DNA from: Rahnella variigena | GTDB taxonomy: Bacteria > Pseudomonadota > Gammaproteobacteria > Enterobacterales > Enterobacteriaceae | Length of the DNA stretch: 64,000 bases | NCBI RefSeq assembly: GCF_003610915.1 | Contig: NZ_NSDJ01000001.1 | Location: 2,356,001 to 2,420,000, forward strand | Direction of reading: 5' to 3' | Shown: in pieces, positions 1-11,259 of the stretch | How positions within the stretch are numbered: the stretch's first letter is position 1 | How the letters are laid out: the number at the start of each line of letters is the position of its first letter | The notes under the pieces: generated by a model | Told to the model about the DNA's origin: nothing | The model's input: only the letters and a program-made list of their open reading frames with translations | Databases searched by the model: none | Position numbers and translations under genes: made by a program

Positions 1-1
1 C

Positions 2-2503
2 GATAAAATTTACACCGGTCTGGATCTCTCACTGCTTGGCGACGAACTTCAGCCCGATCAGCTGGTAACGGCCGACGTGCTGGCGCGCGACGGGCTGGCT
101 TTCCCGGCCTTTTACGGTGAAGACATGCTGCTGCCGGAAGGCAAAACACCTGCCTATCTGGGACAAGCCGTGGCGATCCTGGTTTATCAGGATTTTGCCA
201 AATTCCGTTTCGCCAAAAATGCATTGAAATTCAAAGAGGGCGTGGTGCGCTACGGCGAGAAAACCGGGCCGCTGGAACGCGACCCGTGGGGCACGTTCCG
301 CTTCGTGCGCGTCGGGGGAGAAAATGCCTATGAAGACGATAAATTCTCCAGCCTGAAAGATATGCCGGTCTTCCCGGTCGGGATGCGCAAACACCTGCCG
401 GTCTGGCCGGAAGGCCGCGAGGGCGGCAAGCTGGACGAGCAGGGCATGTTCTACGCGGGTGAAATGGCTGATGAACTGAAATCGCCGCCGCAGGACTGGC
501 TGGTGATGTCGCGCCGTTTTACCACGCAATCCGTTGATACTTCCGCGCTTGAGCCGGATAACGCCAACGGCTGGTACGATGCTGCGACACAAACGCTGCA
601 TATGGTGGTGCCAACGCAGTCGCCGCAGGAAGTGGCGGATGAGATGCCGCGCATGATGGCGAAATCACATCGCACGGTGAAAACGCTGATTATGCACCCG
701 TGCTACACCGTGGGTTACGGCTCGAAAGATCACTACAACTTCCCGTATTACGGTGCCGTCGCGGCGATGTACGGTGACGGCACGCCGGTGCGTCTGGCTA
801 ACGACCGCTTTGAACAGTTCCAGTCAGCGCTCAAACGCCATGCGTTTGATATGAATTACGACATTGCCGTGAACCGTGAAACCGGCATGTTGCAGTCATT
901 CCATGCGGCAATGACCGCAGACGGCGGCGGGCGCAGCAACTTCACGCCGTCGGTGGTGATGGTTGGCGCAACAGCGGCACAGTCGATTTACTACTTCCCG
1001 AAAAGTGATTTATCTGCGGTCGGTCTGGCCTCGCGCGCGCTTGATGCCGGTTCAGCACGCGGCTACGGTACGCTGCAAAGTATGGCCGCCACTGAAATGA
1101 TGATGGATGAACTGGCTGCTGCACTGAAGCTGGATCCGATTGCGTTTCGTATGCGCAACGTTCTGAAATCAGGCATGAAAAATACTCAGGGCGCCATTCC
1201 GGCGGGCGCAATTCGTGCCGATGAAGTGCTGGAAAAAGCCGCTGTTCATCCGTTATGGACAGAGCGTAAAAAGCGTAAAGCCGAATACGAAATTCAGAAT
1301 CCGGGTAAACGTTATGGCGTCGGTTTTGGTTGCGTGCAGAAAGATTTCGGCACCGGCGCGGAAACCTCTTTTGCCCGCGTGGAACTCAGTGAAAAAGGCG
1401 AAATCAGCCTGTGGCACAGTGGCGCGGAAATGGGCACGGGGATGTCGACGTCGCAGTCCGTTCTGTGCGCTGAATGGCTGGGGAAACCGGCTGAACAGGC
1501 GCATTTCTCGGTGACAGACTGGTCGGTATTGCCGGTGGAAACCAGCGGCGATCCGTACATTATGTCGCAGGAAGAGCAGGACAAACTGCAAACTAATCCG
1601 CGCTGGTCGCCTTCTTACTGCTCGCCATCCAGCGCCAGTAACTCGGCCTATTACTTCTCTCACAGCACCCGCGAAGCAGCGCGTCTGATCTTCGACAACG
1701 GCATCTGGCCGGCGGCGATGGCTATCTGGCAAACCGGCATTGGTGGCGGACAGGCTGCCCCTTATATCGTGCGCAAAGAAGATGCCCGCTGGGTGGAAGG
1801 TGGTCTGACCGCTAACGGAATGCAAATTCTCAGCCTCGAAATGCTGGCGAAAAAAGTGTACGAAATGAAAGGCATGACCGGCGCAGCCGTTCACGTATTC
1901 AACCGCTGGCAATGGGCAGAAGCCGATTTTACCCTCAATAATGTGCGTCAGCGCATTCCGGTGGATGGCATGTCAGTACGTCACGGTGCGGATCAATTCC
2001 AGACCCTGGCGCGTGACGCGGTGTATTACCCGCCAACTCAGCGTAACAACGCTTCTGTGACCTACTACAGCGCGGTCGGTACGCTGGCCGAAATCGCAGT
2101 CGACATTGCCACCGGCAAGGTCGAACTCCTGACGCATCATTCCATTATGGAGTGCGGCAATCTGATCGTACCTGAGCTGGTTTCCGGTCAGCTACAGGGC
2201 GGGCTGGCGATGGGTATCGGTCACGCATTACACGAATATTTACCGCTGTACGAAGACGGGCCGGGCAACGGAACGTGGAACTTCAACCGTTACCATTTGC
2301 CGCGTGCCAGTGATGTGGCGGTCTGGAAACAGACCAGCGATATCCTGCCTGCGCTGTCGGAAACCGATCCGCCGAAAGGCATGGCTGAAGTGGTGATGAT
2401 CCCGGTCGTCGCTGCGCTGGTGAACGCCATTGCCGAAGCCACCGGCCACCGTTTCCGTGATTTGCCTGTTCGTGCTGAAAATATTCGTGAGGTTTTACAA
2501 TGA
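2..2503 (+). CDS. Molybdenum hydroxylase, molybdopterin-binding large subunit (5' partial)
   Basis: The reading frame is open from the left window edge, so the N-terminus is missing. The product belongs to the xanthine dehydrogenase/aldehyde oxidase molybdopterin-binding family. Visible family signatures are the GAEMGTG segment followed by TSQSVL, the late GIGHALHEYLPLYEDGPGNG stretch, and PPKGMAEVVMIPV near the C-terminus, where the Glu is in the position of the catalytic base of this family. It overlaps the next gene by ATGA, and that gene is a 2Fe-2S subunit followed by a three-heme cytochrome c. This is the layout of membrane-associated aldehyde, isoquinoline or nicotinate-type dehydrogenases that oxidise a substrate with water and pass electrons to the respiratory chain. 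The substrate cannot be read from sequence. The Mo cofactor family call is firm; 'aldehyde dehydrogenase' is an inference. Confidence 0.88.
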   Translation, partial: DKIYTGLDLSLLGDELQPDQLVTADVLARDGLAFPAFYGEDMLLPEGKTPAYLGQAVAILVYQDFAKFRFAKNALKFKEGVVRYGEKTGPLERDPWGTFRFVRVGGENAYEDDKFSSLKDMPVFPVGMRKHLPVWPEGREGGKLDEQGMFYAGEMADELKSPPQDWLVMSRRFTTQSVDTSALEPDNANGWYDAATQTLHMVVPTQSPQEVADEMPRMMAKSHRTVKTLIMHPCYTVGYGSKDHYNFPYYGAVAAMYGDGTPVRLANDRFEQFQSALKRHAFDMNYDIAVNRETGMLQSFHAAMTADGGGRSNFTPSVVMVGATAAQSIYYFPKSDLSAVGLASRALDAGSARGYGTLQSMAATEMMMDELAAALKLDPIAFRMRNVLKSGMKNTQGAIPAGAIRADEVLEKAAVHPLWTERKKRKAEYEIQNPGKRYGVGFGCVQKDFGTGAETSFARVELSEKGEISLWHSGAEMGTGMSTSQSVLCAEWLGKPAEQAHFSVTDWSVLPVETSGDPYIMSQEEQDKLQTNPRWSPSYCSPSSASNSAYYFSHSTREAARLIFDNGIWPAAMAIWQTGIGGGQAAPYIVRKEDARWVEGGLTANGMQILSLEMLAKKVYEMKGMTGAAVHVFNRWQWAEADFTLNNVRQRIPVDGMSVRHGADQFQTLARDAVYYPPTQRNNASVTYYSAVGTLAEIAVDIATGKVELLTHHSIMECGNLIVPELVSGQLQGGLAMGIGHALHEYLPLYEDGPGNGTWNFNRYHLPRASDVAVWKQTSDILPALSETDPPKGMAEVVMIPVVAALVNAIAEATGHRFRDLPVRAENIREVLQ

Positions 2504-3048
2504 GCATCAAAACTCAGCCAATGACGCTGACCATCAACAATCAACAATACGGCCCGCTGGAGGTTCCTGAAGGCCTGATGATGATTGATTTCCTGCACGA
2601 GTATGTGGCGCTGACCGGTTGCCGTCTGGGCTGCGGTCAGGGGATTTGTCACGCCTGCGTGGCGATCGTCGACCATGAAAGCGGCACCAGCGAAGAAGTG
2701 CGGACCTGCATCACCGGCGCCCATTTCTTCAACGGCAAAAAAGTGCGTACCGTCGAAGGGCACGCGAAAACCGATGACAAAGGCGAAGTCCACCTTTCTC
2801 CGGTTCAGCAGGCGTTTCTGGAACATTACAGTTTCCAGTGCGGTTACTGCACGCCGGGTTTTGTGAATGCGGCAACGCTGTTGCTTGAGCGGCTGGAAAA
2901 ACACCCGATCCCGCTGGCTGATCTCGAAGCGGCGATTAACGGCGCGCTGGAAAATCACATCTGCCGCTGTACCGGCTACGTGCGGTATTACGAAGCGGTA
3001 CGCGATGTAGTGATGAAAACCCCAGGTCTGATCCGGGAGCATGCGTGA
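2500..3048 (+). CDS. 2Fe-2S subunit of the molybdenum hydroxylase
   Basis: This 182-residue protein carries both iron-sulfur domains of the small subunit of xanthine-dehydrogenase-type enzymes. The N-terminal plant-ferredoxin-like cluster shows CRLGCGQGICHAC plus a later Cys in VRTC. The C-terminal helical cluster shows CGYCTPGF and CRCTGY. Its ATG overlaps the stop of the Mo subunit gene (ATGA), implying coupled translation, and its own stop overlaps the start of the cytochrome gene. It should relay electrons from the Mo centre to the cytochrome c subunit. The N-terminus has a short extension before the ferredoxin fold and no clear signal peptide. Confidence 0.93.
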   Translation: MSIKTQPMTLTINNQQYGPLEVPEGLMMIDFLHEYVALTGCRLGCGQGICHACVAIVDHESGTSEEVRTCITGAHFFNGKKVRTVEGHAKTDDKGEVHLSPVQQAFLEHYSFQCGYCTPGFVNAATLLLERLEKHPIPLADLEAAINGALENHICRCTGYVRYYEAVRDVVMKTPGLIREHA

Positions 3049-4289
3049 TGAAAAAACGTCTTTTCCTCGCGCTGCTGGTGGTGATCATTATCGTGACCGC
3101 CGTTCTCTGGTGGCGGGAAAACCGCACGCTGGATGCGCCGGTGCAGAAAGTCACTGCGGATACGGCGCAGATTGAACGCGGTCGTTATCTGGTTCAGGCG
3201 TCTGACTGCGCGGCATGTCATACCGCTTCCGGCGGTGCGCCGCTGGCGGGTGGCTATCCGCTGGAAACGCCGTTTGGCAAAATCTTTGGCAGCAATCTGA
3301 CGCCTTCTGCGGACGACGGCATTGGCCGCTGGACGTCGGACGATTTCTATCTGGCGCTGACCAAAGGCGTGGCGCCGGGCGGACGTCATCTGTATCCGGC
3401 GATGCCTTACACCTCGTACAAAGGTGTCACCCGCAAAGATTCAGACGATATGTATGCGTTTCTGATGACGCGTCCGGCGGTGGATCAGCCGGTGCCGGAA
3501 AACGAAATGCCATTCCCGTTCAACCAGCGTATGGCGATGATCGGCTGGAACCTGTTATTCCGTACCAGCGATCCGATGCCAGCCAGTTCTCAGGGGAATT
3601 CTGCCGACTGGCAGCGCGGTCAATACCTGACGGATGTGCTCGGTCACTGCGGCGAATGTCATACACCACGCGGCAAACTGGGGCAGATGGATACCGACAG
3701 TAACCTGAAAGGCGGCACGCTCGGACGCATTACCGCACCAGCGATCATCCCGGAGGCGCTGGCGCAACGTGGCTGGAACCCGGCAGATCTGAGCCGTTTC
3801 CTCGCGACTGGCATTGCGCCTCAGGGATCTGCCTTTGACGAGATGCATAAGGTTGTCGATCTCAGCACCCGTCATCTGACCGACGCCGATCACCGTGCGA
3901 TCGTCACGTACCTGCTGGGCGACAAACCGCCGGCGGCGGTGCCGGTCAGTACCGGACAGGGCGGTAATGACGCCGGACGTATCACTTATCTGGATCAGTG
4001 TTCCGGTTGCCATATGGCCGATGGTTCCGGCAAACCGCACGTCGCGGTGGCGATGCAAAACAACGCCACCTTGCGCCAGCCGGATGGTCGTAACCTGATC
4101 GTTTCCGTGCTTGATGGTTTACCGGCGCAGGATTTCCCGAACGGTGAAAGCATGCAGTCGATGCCTGGTTTTGCGGATCGGCTGAACGATGCGCAAATTG
4201 CTGAGATGGTGAATTATCTGCGCGTGACCTTCGGCGGCCTGCCGGGGGATATTACGGCGGAACAGGTGAAAGCGTTGCGCAAACACTGA
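3048..4289 (+). CDS. Membrane-anchored three-heme cytochrome c, electron acceptor subunit
   Basis: The 413-residue protein starts with a Lys-rich stretch and one hydrophobic segment (residues about 4-22), an uncleaved anchor or signal, followed by three CxxCH heme c sites: CAACH at about 54-58, CGECH at about 201-205 and CSGCH at about 318-322. Three cytochrome c domains in one chain are typical of the cytochrome subunits of gluconate 2-dehydrogenase, PQQ alcohol dehydrogenase and molybdenum aldehyde dehydrogenases, which deliver electrons to ubiquinone or terminal oxidases. The ATG at 3048 overlaps the stop of the 2Fe-2S gene; a GTG one codon upstream is an alternative. A strong terminator follows. 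The partner is inferred from the operon. Confidence 0.9.
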   Translation: MKKRLFLALLVVIIIVTAVLWWRENRTLDAPVQKVTADTAQIERGRYLVQASDCAACHTASGGAPLAGGYPLETPFGKIFGSNLTPSADDGIGRWTSDDFYLALTKGVAPGGRHLYPAMPYTSYKGVTRKDSDDMYAFLMTRPAVDQPVPENEMPFPFNQRMAMIGWNLLFRTSDPMPASSQGNSADWQRGQYLTDVLGHCGECHTPRGKLGQMDTDSNLKGGTLGRITAPAIIPEALAQRGWNPADLSRFLATGIAPQGSAFDEMHKVVDLSTRHLTDADHRAIVTYLLGDKPPAAVPVSTGQGGNDAGRITYLDQCSGCHMADGSGKPHVAVAMQNNATLRQPDGRNLIVSVLDGLPAQDFPNGESMQSMPGFADRLNDAQIAEMVNYLRVTFGGLPGDITAEQVKALRKH

Positions 4290-4312
4290 TTAATCAGCCT
4301 GATGAGCCTGTA

Positions 4313-4353
4313 AAAAAGCCCGGTGAATGATGAGTTCACCGGGCTTTTCTTTT
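4313..4353. terminator. Bidirectional intrinsic terminator between the cytochrome gene and mfd
   Basis: A 12-bp stem, AAGCCCGGTGAA pairing with TTCACCGGGCTT, has an A-run on the left and a T-rich tract on the right. It can therefore end the plus-strand dehydrogenase operon and the minus-strand mfd gene. Confidence 0.85.
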
Positions 4354-4365
4354 GCTTCGTCAGAA

Positions 4366-7300
4366 TCAGATCAGATGTTCTGTAAACTCACTCAGCATGT
4401 CACCGACAAATTTCAGGCGTTTTGGGCGGTCAGTCAGATCCAACATAAACTTCAGCTTGGTCGGACCGTCGAGACGATACACCTGCGGCTGTTTTTGCAG
4501 CAGACCGATCAGGAAGCCCGGATCGACACGGTTCTTATCACCGAATTCGATAAAGCCACCGCGCTCGTTGCCTTCGATACGCCGGATGCCCAGCTCTTTA
4601 GCTTTCAGGCGTAGCACGGCAATCTGCAACAGATTGCGCGCAGCGTCCGGCAACGTGCCGAAGCGGTCGATCAGCTCCACGCGCAACTCGTCCAGTTCAC
4701 CTTCGGTCTTGGCGCTGGCGATGCGTTTGTATAATGACAGGCGGGTATTGACGTCAGGGATGAAATCTTCCGGCAGCAGCGCAGGCATGCGCATTTCGAC
4801 TTCCGTCTGGCTGGTGGTTAAATCCTCCAGCGACGGCTCGCGGCCTTCCTTCAGCGCTTCGACGGCGTTTTCCAGCAATTCCATATACAGCGAGAAACCG
4901 ATGCTGGTCATCTGACCGCTCTGGCCTTCACCGAGCAGTTCACCTGCACCACGAATTTCCAGGTCATGCGTCGCCAGCGCGAAACCGGCACCCAGGTCTT
5001 CCAGCGAGGCGATGGCCTCCAGACGTTTATGCGCATCAACAGACATGGCTTTCGGCGGTGGTGTCAGCAGATAGGCATAGGCCTGATGATGTGAACGCCC
5101 GACGCGGCCACGCAGCTGATGCAGCTGCGCCAGACCAAAGTGATCGGCACGCTCAATGATGATGGTGTTTGCCGTCGGGATATCGATACCGGTTTCGATG
5201 ATGGTGGTACACACCAGTACGTTAAAACGCTGATGATGGAAATCATTCATCACGCGCTCAAGGTCGCGTTCACGCATCTGCCCGTGCCCGATAGCAATGC
5301 GCGCTTCCGGCACCAGTTCGGCCAGACGCTGCGAGGCTTTTTCGATATTCTCAACGTCGTTATAAAGATAATAAACCTGCCCGCCGCGCAGAATTTCACG
5401 CAGTATCGCCTCGCGAACCACCAGGCTGTCGTACTCGCGCACGAAGGTTTTGACCGCCATACGACGTGCGGGCGGTGTGGCAATAATCGACAGATCGCGC
5501 ATACCGCTCATCGCCATATTCAGCGTACGCGGGATAGGCGTTGCGGTCAGTGTCAGGATATCCACATCGGCACGCATGGCTTTGATTCGTTCTTTATGGC
5601 GCACACCGAAACGGTGTTCTTCATCGACGATCAGCAGACCGAGATCTTTCCAGCGCAGGTCGCTTTGCAGCAGTTTGTGCGTACCGATAATAATATCGAC
5701 TTTGCCTTCAACGGCATCTTCCAGCACCACATTTTGCTCTTTGGCGCTGCGGAAACGCGACATCATTTCGATGCGCACCGGCCAGCTGGCGAAACGGTCG
5801 CGGAAGTTATCGAAGTGCTGTTGTGCCAGCAGCGTGGTCGGCACCAGAACGGCCACCTGCTTGTTGTTGGAAACGGCGAGGAAAGCTGCGCGCATCGCCA
5901 CTTCGGTTTTCCCGAAACCTACGTCGCCACAGACCAGACGATCCATCGCCAGTGGTTGTGTCATGTCGGTCAGTACCGCATTAATCGCCTGAGCCTGATC
6001 CGGCGTGGTTTCAAACGGGAAAGCCTGACAGAACAGCTGATACTGTTCTTTGTCATGCTTAAAGGCGAAACCACTTTTGGCTTCGCGCTGGGCATAGATA
6101 TCCAGCAGTTCGGCGGCAACGTCGCGTACTTTCTCTGCGGCTTTCTGCCGTGCTTTCGACCAGGCTTCCCCCCCAGTTTATGCAGTGGCGCGCTTTCGTC
6201 GGCACCCCCGGCATAACGGCTGATCAGATGCAGGGATGACACCGGCACATAGAGTTTGTCTTCACCGGCGTAAGTCAGGATCAGGTATTCGGCAGTAATA
6301 CCGCCGGTTTCCAGCGTGGTCAGCCCGAGATAACGACCGACGCCGTGCTCGACGTGTACCACCGGCTGACCGGGGCGCAGTTCAGCGAGGTTGCGGATCA
6401 GCGTATCGGTATTAATCGACCGGCGGCTGTCCTGACGGCGACGCGCCACACGTTCACCAAGCAGGTCGCTTTCACAGATCAGCGCCAGCTGTTTATCCGC
6501 ATCCAGAAAACCGCGTTCACATGCGCCAATCATGATGTAACGACCGGCAGTATCGGCTTCTTCGATGCGGGTAATCAGCGTCGGCATCAGCTTGATGCGT
6601 GCCAGCAAATCCTGCAAGGTTTCGCGGCGGCCTTCACTTTCTACCGAGAAGACCAGACTGCCAGTGAAGGATTCATTGAAGCGACGCAGGTTATCCATCG
6701 GCGTTTTATTCTGCGGCTGAACGGATAAATCAGGCAGCTTTTCGTAGCTCAGGTTAGTGTTCGCGGCTTTCTTCGGCAGCGAATCGGTGCGCAGTTGCAC
6801 GCGCGGCCACTCTTTGAGTTCGGCAAATAACGAATCAACGCGCAACCACAGGTTTTCCGGTTCAAGCAGCGGACGCATCGGATCGACGCGACGGCTCTCG
6901 TAACGCTGACAGGCATCCTGCCAGAAACGTTCGGCGGCGGCTTCAAGGTCGCCGGTGTTCAGCAGCAGGGTATTTTCCGGCAGATAGCTGAACAGCGTGG
7001 TCAGTGGCTGACTGAAAAACAGCGGCTGCCAGTATTCGATACCGGCCGGGAAGGTGCCTTTGCTGACCTGCTGATACACATGCTCAGCGTCGCGACGCAC
7101 TTCGAACTTCTCGCGCCACTGGCTGCGGAACAGTTCGATGGCATTTTTGTCGGTCGGGAATTCATGTGCGGGCAGCAGATTGATGTGATCGACTTCGGTC
7201 AGCGTGCGCTGGGTATCCACGTCAAAGATACGCAGACTGTCGATTTCATCATCAAAGAAATCAATGCGGTAAGGTTCTTCGCTGCCCATCGGATACAAAT

Positions 7301-7808
7301 CGAGCAGGGCGCCACGGGTGGCAAACTCACCGTGTTCCATCACCTGATCGACGCTGCGGTAACCGGCTTGTTCCAGCTGCGCACGCAGCTTATCGCGGGA
7401 AAGTTGCTGGCCTTTTTTCATCACCAGCGCGTGACCGTGCAGGAACTCGTGCGGGCAGACGCGCTGCATCAGCGTATTCACCGGCAGAATGATGATGCCG
7501 CGTTCCATAGTCGGAAGCTGATACAAACTGGAAAGGCGCGAAGAAATGATTTCCTGATGCGGAGAAAAACTGTCGTAAGGCAGGGTTTCCCAGTCGGAAA
7601 TGCTCAGGACTTTGTTTTCAGTAAACTGCTGGATTTCATCGCGCAGGCGCAGGGCATTCTGCATATCAGGTGCGATCAGCAGCACGGGGCCGGTATGGCG
7701 TTCACTGATTTGGGCGCATTCCAGCGCGCAGGCGGAGCCCGTAAGCTGGCCTAACAGGCGGGTGTCGCCCGGACGTTCAGGCAACGAATAACGATAATCT
7801 TGAGACAT
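4366..7808 (-). pseudogene. mfd: mfd, transcription-repair coupling factor, interrupted by a one-base frameshift
   Basis: Mfd is an ATP-driven DNA translocase that removes RNA polymerase stalled at lesions and recruits UvrA. The N-terminal part (start at 7808, MSQDYRYSLPERPGDTR) runs in one frame to about 6175, and the rest (GDVGFGKTEV Walker A, LLIVDEEHRFGV, TATPIPRTL, GRVGRS) continues in another. The break is a run of seven C on the plus strand at 6168-6174. The family sequence HKLGGEAWSKAR needs eight G on the coding strand, but here the frame reads HKLGGKPGRK and stops at 5970. With one base restored the protein is 1147 residues, the normal length. The upstream ATG at 7892 is less likely because family members begin at the chosen Met. 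The lesion is either a real homopolymer mutation or a sequencing error; everything else looks intact. Confidence 0.9.
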
Positions 7809-8046
7809 AGGCTGTTTTGAGTTCTCGTTTTGGCGGCTGTCGGAGGCCAATTTGCAGACCGTATCTTGCTTCGCTGGTGTCATCGGGGTCAACCCGTTGA
7901 CGGTATAAAAGCGTCAACAGAGTCACAAAGTTAAACCGATTACTTTGGGTTAGTGGTTCCATAAAGCGGTGCTAGCCTTTATTATCCTTGATCACTTTAG
8001 TCTGCGCCACGCACTTATTTGCGGCCAAGCACTTAAAACGGATGTT

Positions 8047-9249
8047 ATGTATCAACCTGTCGCGTTATTTATAGGTCTGCGCTACATGCGCGGGCGTGCT
8101 TCGGACCGCTTCGGGCGGTTTGTCTCCTGGTTATCCACCATTGGTATCACCCTTGGGGTGATGGCGCTGGTAACCGTATTGTCTGTGATGAACGGTTTTG
8201 AGAAAGATCTGGAAGGTAACATTCTGGGTCTGATGCCTCAGGCGTTAATCACCACACCGGCCGGATCGCTTGATCCACAGAAAATCACCCATGATCAGGT
8301 GTCAGCGCTGAAAAGTGTTAACCGCGCCGTGCCGCTCACCACCGGTGATGTCGTGCTGCAAAGTCCCGGCAGCGTTGCCGTGGGCGTGATGCTCGGTGTG
8401 GATCCCACTCAGCATGATCCGCTCGCGAAATACTTAATTGGGGTTGCACAGCAGGAACTTCAACCCGGTCAGTACAACATCATTCTGGGCGATCAGCTGG
8501 CGCAGCAACTCAAAGTGCGTCGCGGTGATCAGCTGCGTCTGATGGTCACCAGCGTCAGCCAGTTTACGCCGGTCGGTCGTGTGCCAAGCCAGCGTCTGTT
8601 CAATGTGATCGGGACGTTCTCCGCCAACAGTGAAGTGGATGGTTACCAGATGCTGGTGAACATTCAGGACGCCTCACGTCTGATGCTATATCCGAAAGGC
8701 AACGTGACCGGCTGGCGTCTGTTCCTCGATAAACCGCTGGACGTCGACAGCCTGAGTACGCAAAAGCTGCCGGACGGAGCCAGCTGGAAAGACTGGCGCG
8801 AACGTCGCGGTGAGTTGTTCCAGGCCGTGCGCATGGAAAAAAATATGATGGGGCTGCTGCTGAGTCTGATCGTCGCCGTCGCCGCGTTTAACATTATTAC
8901 GTCACTGGGCTTACTGGTGATGGAGAAACAAGCCGAAGTGGCAATTTTGCAAACGCAGGGCTTAAGCCGCCGCCAGATTATGGCGCTGTTTATGGTGCAG
9001 GGCGCCAGTGCCGGTGTGATAGGCGCGTTGCTCGGTGCTGTGCTCGGCGTGGTACTGGCCACTCAGCTGAATACCATTATGCCGGCTATTGGGCTGATGC
9101 TTGATGGCGCGTCGCTGCCGGTCGATATTGAACCGGTTCAGGTCGTTGTCATTGCGCTGGTCGCCATGGCAATCGCCTTATTATCTACGCTTTATCCTTC
9201 CTGGCGCGCTGCTGCCACCCATCCCGCAGAGGCTTTACGTTATGAGTAA
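8047..9249 (+). CDS. lolC: LolC, lipoprotein-releasing ABC transporter membrane subunit
   Basis: LolC with LolE forms the inner-membrane part of LolCDE, which extracts outer-membrane lipoproteins and hands them to LolA. The start [16 protein letters not shown] matches the family and gives 400 residues. The protein has a first membrane segment near residues 25-45, a large periplasmic domain and three C-terminal membrane segments (for example [22 protein letters not shown]), the usual MacB/LolC topology. The frame is open for 26 codons upstream, but that part is not family-like. It overlaps lolD by 8 bp and heads the lolCDE operon. Confidence 0.96.
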   Translation: MYQPVALFIGLRYMRGRASDRFGRFVSWLSTIGITLGVMALVTVLSVMNGFEKDLEGNILGLMPQALITTPAGSLDPQKITHDQVSALKSVNRAVPLTTGDVVLQSPGSVAVGVMLGVDPTQHDPLAKYLIGVAQQELQPGQYNIILGDQLAQQLKVRRGDQLRLMVTSVSQFTPVGRVPSQRLFNVIGTFSANSEVDGYQMLVNIQDASRLMLYPKGNVTGWRLFLDKPLDVDSLSTQKLPDGASWKDWRERRGELFQAVRMEKNMMGLLLSLIVAVAAFNIITSLGLLVMEKQAEVAILQTQGLSRRQIMALFMVQGASAGVIGALLGAVLGVVLATQLNTIMPAIGLMLDGASLPVDIEPVQVVVIALVAMAIALLSTLYPSWRAAATHPAEALRYE

Positions 9250-9946
9250 TTCTTTATTATTGCAGTGTGAAAACCTCTGTAAGACTTATCAGGAAGGCAA
9301 GATGCACACCGACGTGCTGCGTGACGTGAGCTTCGCCATGCAGCCGGGCGAGATGATGGCGATTGTCGGAACGTCCGGTTCCGGTAAAAGCACATTGCTG
9401 CATCTGCTGGGCGGCCTGGATTCCCCGACGTCTGGTGAAGTGATTTTCAAAGGTCAGTCGCTGAACAGCATGTCTTCCTCGGCGAAATCCGAATTGCGTA
9501 ACCGCGAGCTGGGCTTCATTTATCAGTTCCACCATTTGCTGCCGGATTTCACCGCACTGGAAAACGTGGCAATGCCGCTGCTGATCGGCAAAAAGAAATC
9601 TGCCGAAGTCCAGGAGCGCGCGCTGGCGATGCTTGAGGCGGTTGGGCTGCAACACCGCAGCAATCACCGTCCTTCCGAGCTTTCCGGCGGCGAACGTCAG
9701 CGTGTGGCGATTGCCCGTGCGCTGGTGAATAACCCTTCGCTGGTGCTGGCCGATGAACCGACCGGTAACCTCGACCAGCGCAACGCAGACAGCATTTTTG
9801 AGCTGCTCGGCGAACTGAATGTGCGTCAGGGCACCGCGTTTCTGGTGGTGACTCATGACCTGCAACTGGCCAACCGTCTGACGCGTCAGCTGGAAATGCG
9901 TGACGGCAAGCTGCAGCAGGAATCGATGTTGCTGGGAGCGAAGTAA
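9242..9946 (+). CDS. lolD: LolD, lipoprotein-releasing ABC transporter ATPase
   Basis: LolD is a 234-residue ABC ATPase that powers LolCDE. Walker A is GTSGSGKST, the Q-loop region reads [10 protein letters not shown], the signature is [15 protein letters not shown] and Walker B is [12 protein letters not shown], followed by the H-loop VVTHD. The ATG at 9242 lies inside the last codons of lolC, a sign of translational coupling. The stop shares one base with the start of lolE. Nothing unusual is visible. Confidence 0.97.
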   Translation: MSNSLLLQCENLCKTYQEGKMHTDVLRDVSFAMQPGEMMAIVGTSGSGKSTLLHLLGGLDSPTSGEVIFKGQSLNSMSSSAKSELRNRELGFIYQFHHLLPDFTALENVAMPLLIGKKKSAEVQERALAMLEAVGLQHRSNHRPSELSGGERQRVAIARALVNNPSLVLADEPTGNLDQRNADSIFELLGELNVRQGTAFLVVTHDLQLANRLTRQLEMRDGKLQQESMLLGAK

Positions 9947-11196
9947 TGTCTGGCATTCCGTTTTCATTATTGATTGGCCTGCGCTTTAGTCGCGGGCGTC
10001 GCCGCAGCGGCATGGTGTCGCTGATTTCGGTGATTTCAACGTTAGGTATCGCGCTCGGTGTAGCGGTATTGATCGTCGGCCTGAGCGCCATGAACGGGTT
10101 CGAGCGTGAACTGAAAGAGCGCGTGCTGGCGGTGGTGCCACACGGTGAAATCCGCCCGGTGAATCAGCCGTTTAACAACTGGCAGGGCGTTCTGGATCGT
10201 GTGGAAAAAGTGCCGGGCATTGTGGCCGCCGCGCCGTATATCCAGTTCAATGGCCTGATTGAGCACGGTGCCAAACTGCGTGCCATCCAGCTGAAAGGTG
10301 TGGATCCGCAGAGCGAACCGCGAGTCAGTGCCGCGCCGAAATTTGTACAAAACAATGCATGGCAGAACTTTAAAGCCGGTCAGCAACAGCTGATCCTCGG
10401 TAAAGGCGTCGCCGATGCCGTGGGTGTGAAGCAGGGCGACTGGGTGACGGTGATGATCCCTAACAGTGACCCGGAAATGAAACTGTTACAGCCAAAACGC
10501 ATCCGTTTGCAGGTCGCCGGGATTTTGCAGCTCAGCGGACAGCTTGACCACAGTCTGGGCATGGTGCCGCTGGCCGATGCGCAGCAATATCAGGATATGG
10601 GCAGCAGCGTGACCGGCATTGATATTAAAGTGAATGATGTCTTTGCGGCGCAAAAATTAGTCCATGATGCGGGTGAAGTGACGCAGGCTTACGTCTACAT
10701 TAGTAGTTGGATCGGCACATACGGCTATATGTACCGCGATATCCAGATGGTCCGCGCCATCATGTATATGGCGATGGTGCTGGTGATCGGCGTAGCCTGT
10801 TTCAACATTGTGTCTACGCTGGTGATGGCAGTGAAAGATAAAAGCAGCGATATTGCGATTTTGCGCACACTGGGCGCAAAAGACGGGCTTATCCGTGCGG
10901 TCTTCATCTGGTACGGTTTACTGGCAGGGCTGGTGGGCAGCGTGGCGGGTGTGGTGATTGGCGTGATTGCGGCTTTCCAGCTGACCAACATCGTCAACTT
11001 TTTGCAAAAACTCACCGGGCATCAGTTCCTGTCGGGCGATATTTATTTCATCGACTTCCTGCCATCTGAAGTTCACTGGCTGGATGTTGCGGGCGTGCTG
11101 GTCACCGCCCTGATCCTGAGCCTGCTGGCGAGCTGGTATCCGGCACGTCGCGCAAGCCGTATTGATCCTGCCCGCGTACTCAGCGGCGGTCAGTAA
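9946..11196 (+). CDS. lolE: LolE, lipoprotein-releasing ABC transporter membrane subunit
   Basis: LolE is the second membrane subunit of LolCDE and is needed for recognising lipoproteins. It is 416 residues long and begins [22 protein letters not shown], with a first membrane segment, a periplasmic domain, and three C-terminal membrane segments ending in [18 protein letters not shown], which is typical of the LolC/E family. It overlaps lolD by one base. In E. coli nagK follows lolE; here cobB follows directly. Confidence 0.96.
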   Translation: MSGIPFSLLIGLRFSRGRRRSGMVSLISVISTLGIALGVAVLIVGLSAMNGFERELKERVLAVVPHGEIRPVNQPFNNWQGVLDRVEKVPGIVAAAPYIQFNGLIEHGAKLRAIQLKGVDPQSEPRVSAAPKFVQNNAWQNFKAGQQQLILGKGVADAVGVKQGDWVTVMIPNSDPEMKLLQPKRIRLQVAGILQLSGQLDHSLGMVPLADAQQYQDMGSSVTGIDIKVNDVFAAQKLVHDAGEVTQAYVYISSWIGTYGYMYRDIQMVRAIMYMAMVLVIGVACFNIVSTLVMAVKDKSSDIAILRTLGAKDGLIRAVFIWYGLLAGLVGSVAGVVIGVIAAFQLTNIVNFLQKLTGHQFLSGDIYFIDFLPSEVHWLDVAGVLVTALILSLLASWYPARRASRIDPARVLSGGQ

Positions 11197-11259
11197 TGTT
11201 TTTATTAATGCAGTGTTGATGCAGTTTTAATCAGACACAGAGAGAGTAAGGAGCACTTC

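Noticed and set aside
6168..6174. Programmed frameshift in mfd
   Set aside because: No downstream pseudoknot or stimulatory feature was seen and the family is not known for recoding; mutation or sequencing error is simpler.
5119..6216. Long open frame on the plus strand opposite mfd
   Set aside because: It is the antisense shadow of a conserved helicase gene and has no family-like product or ribosome site.
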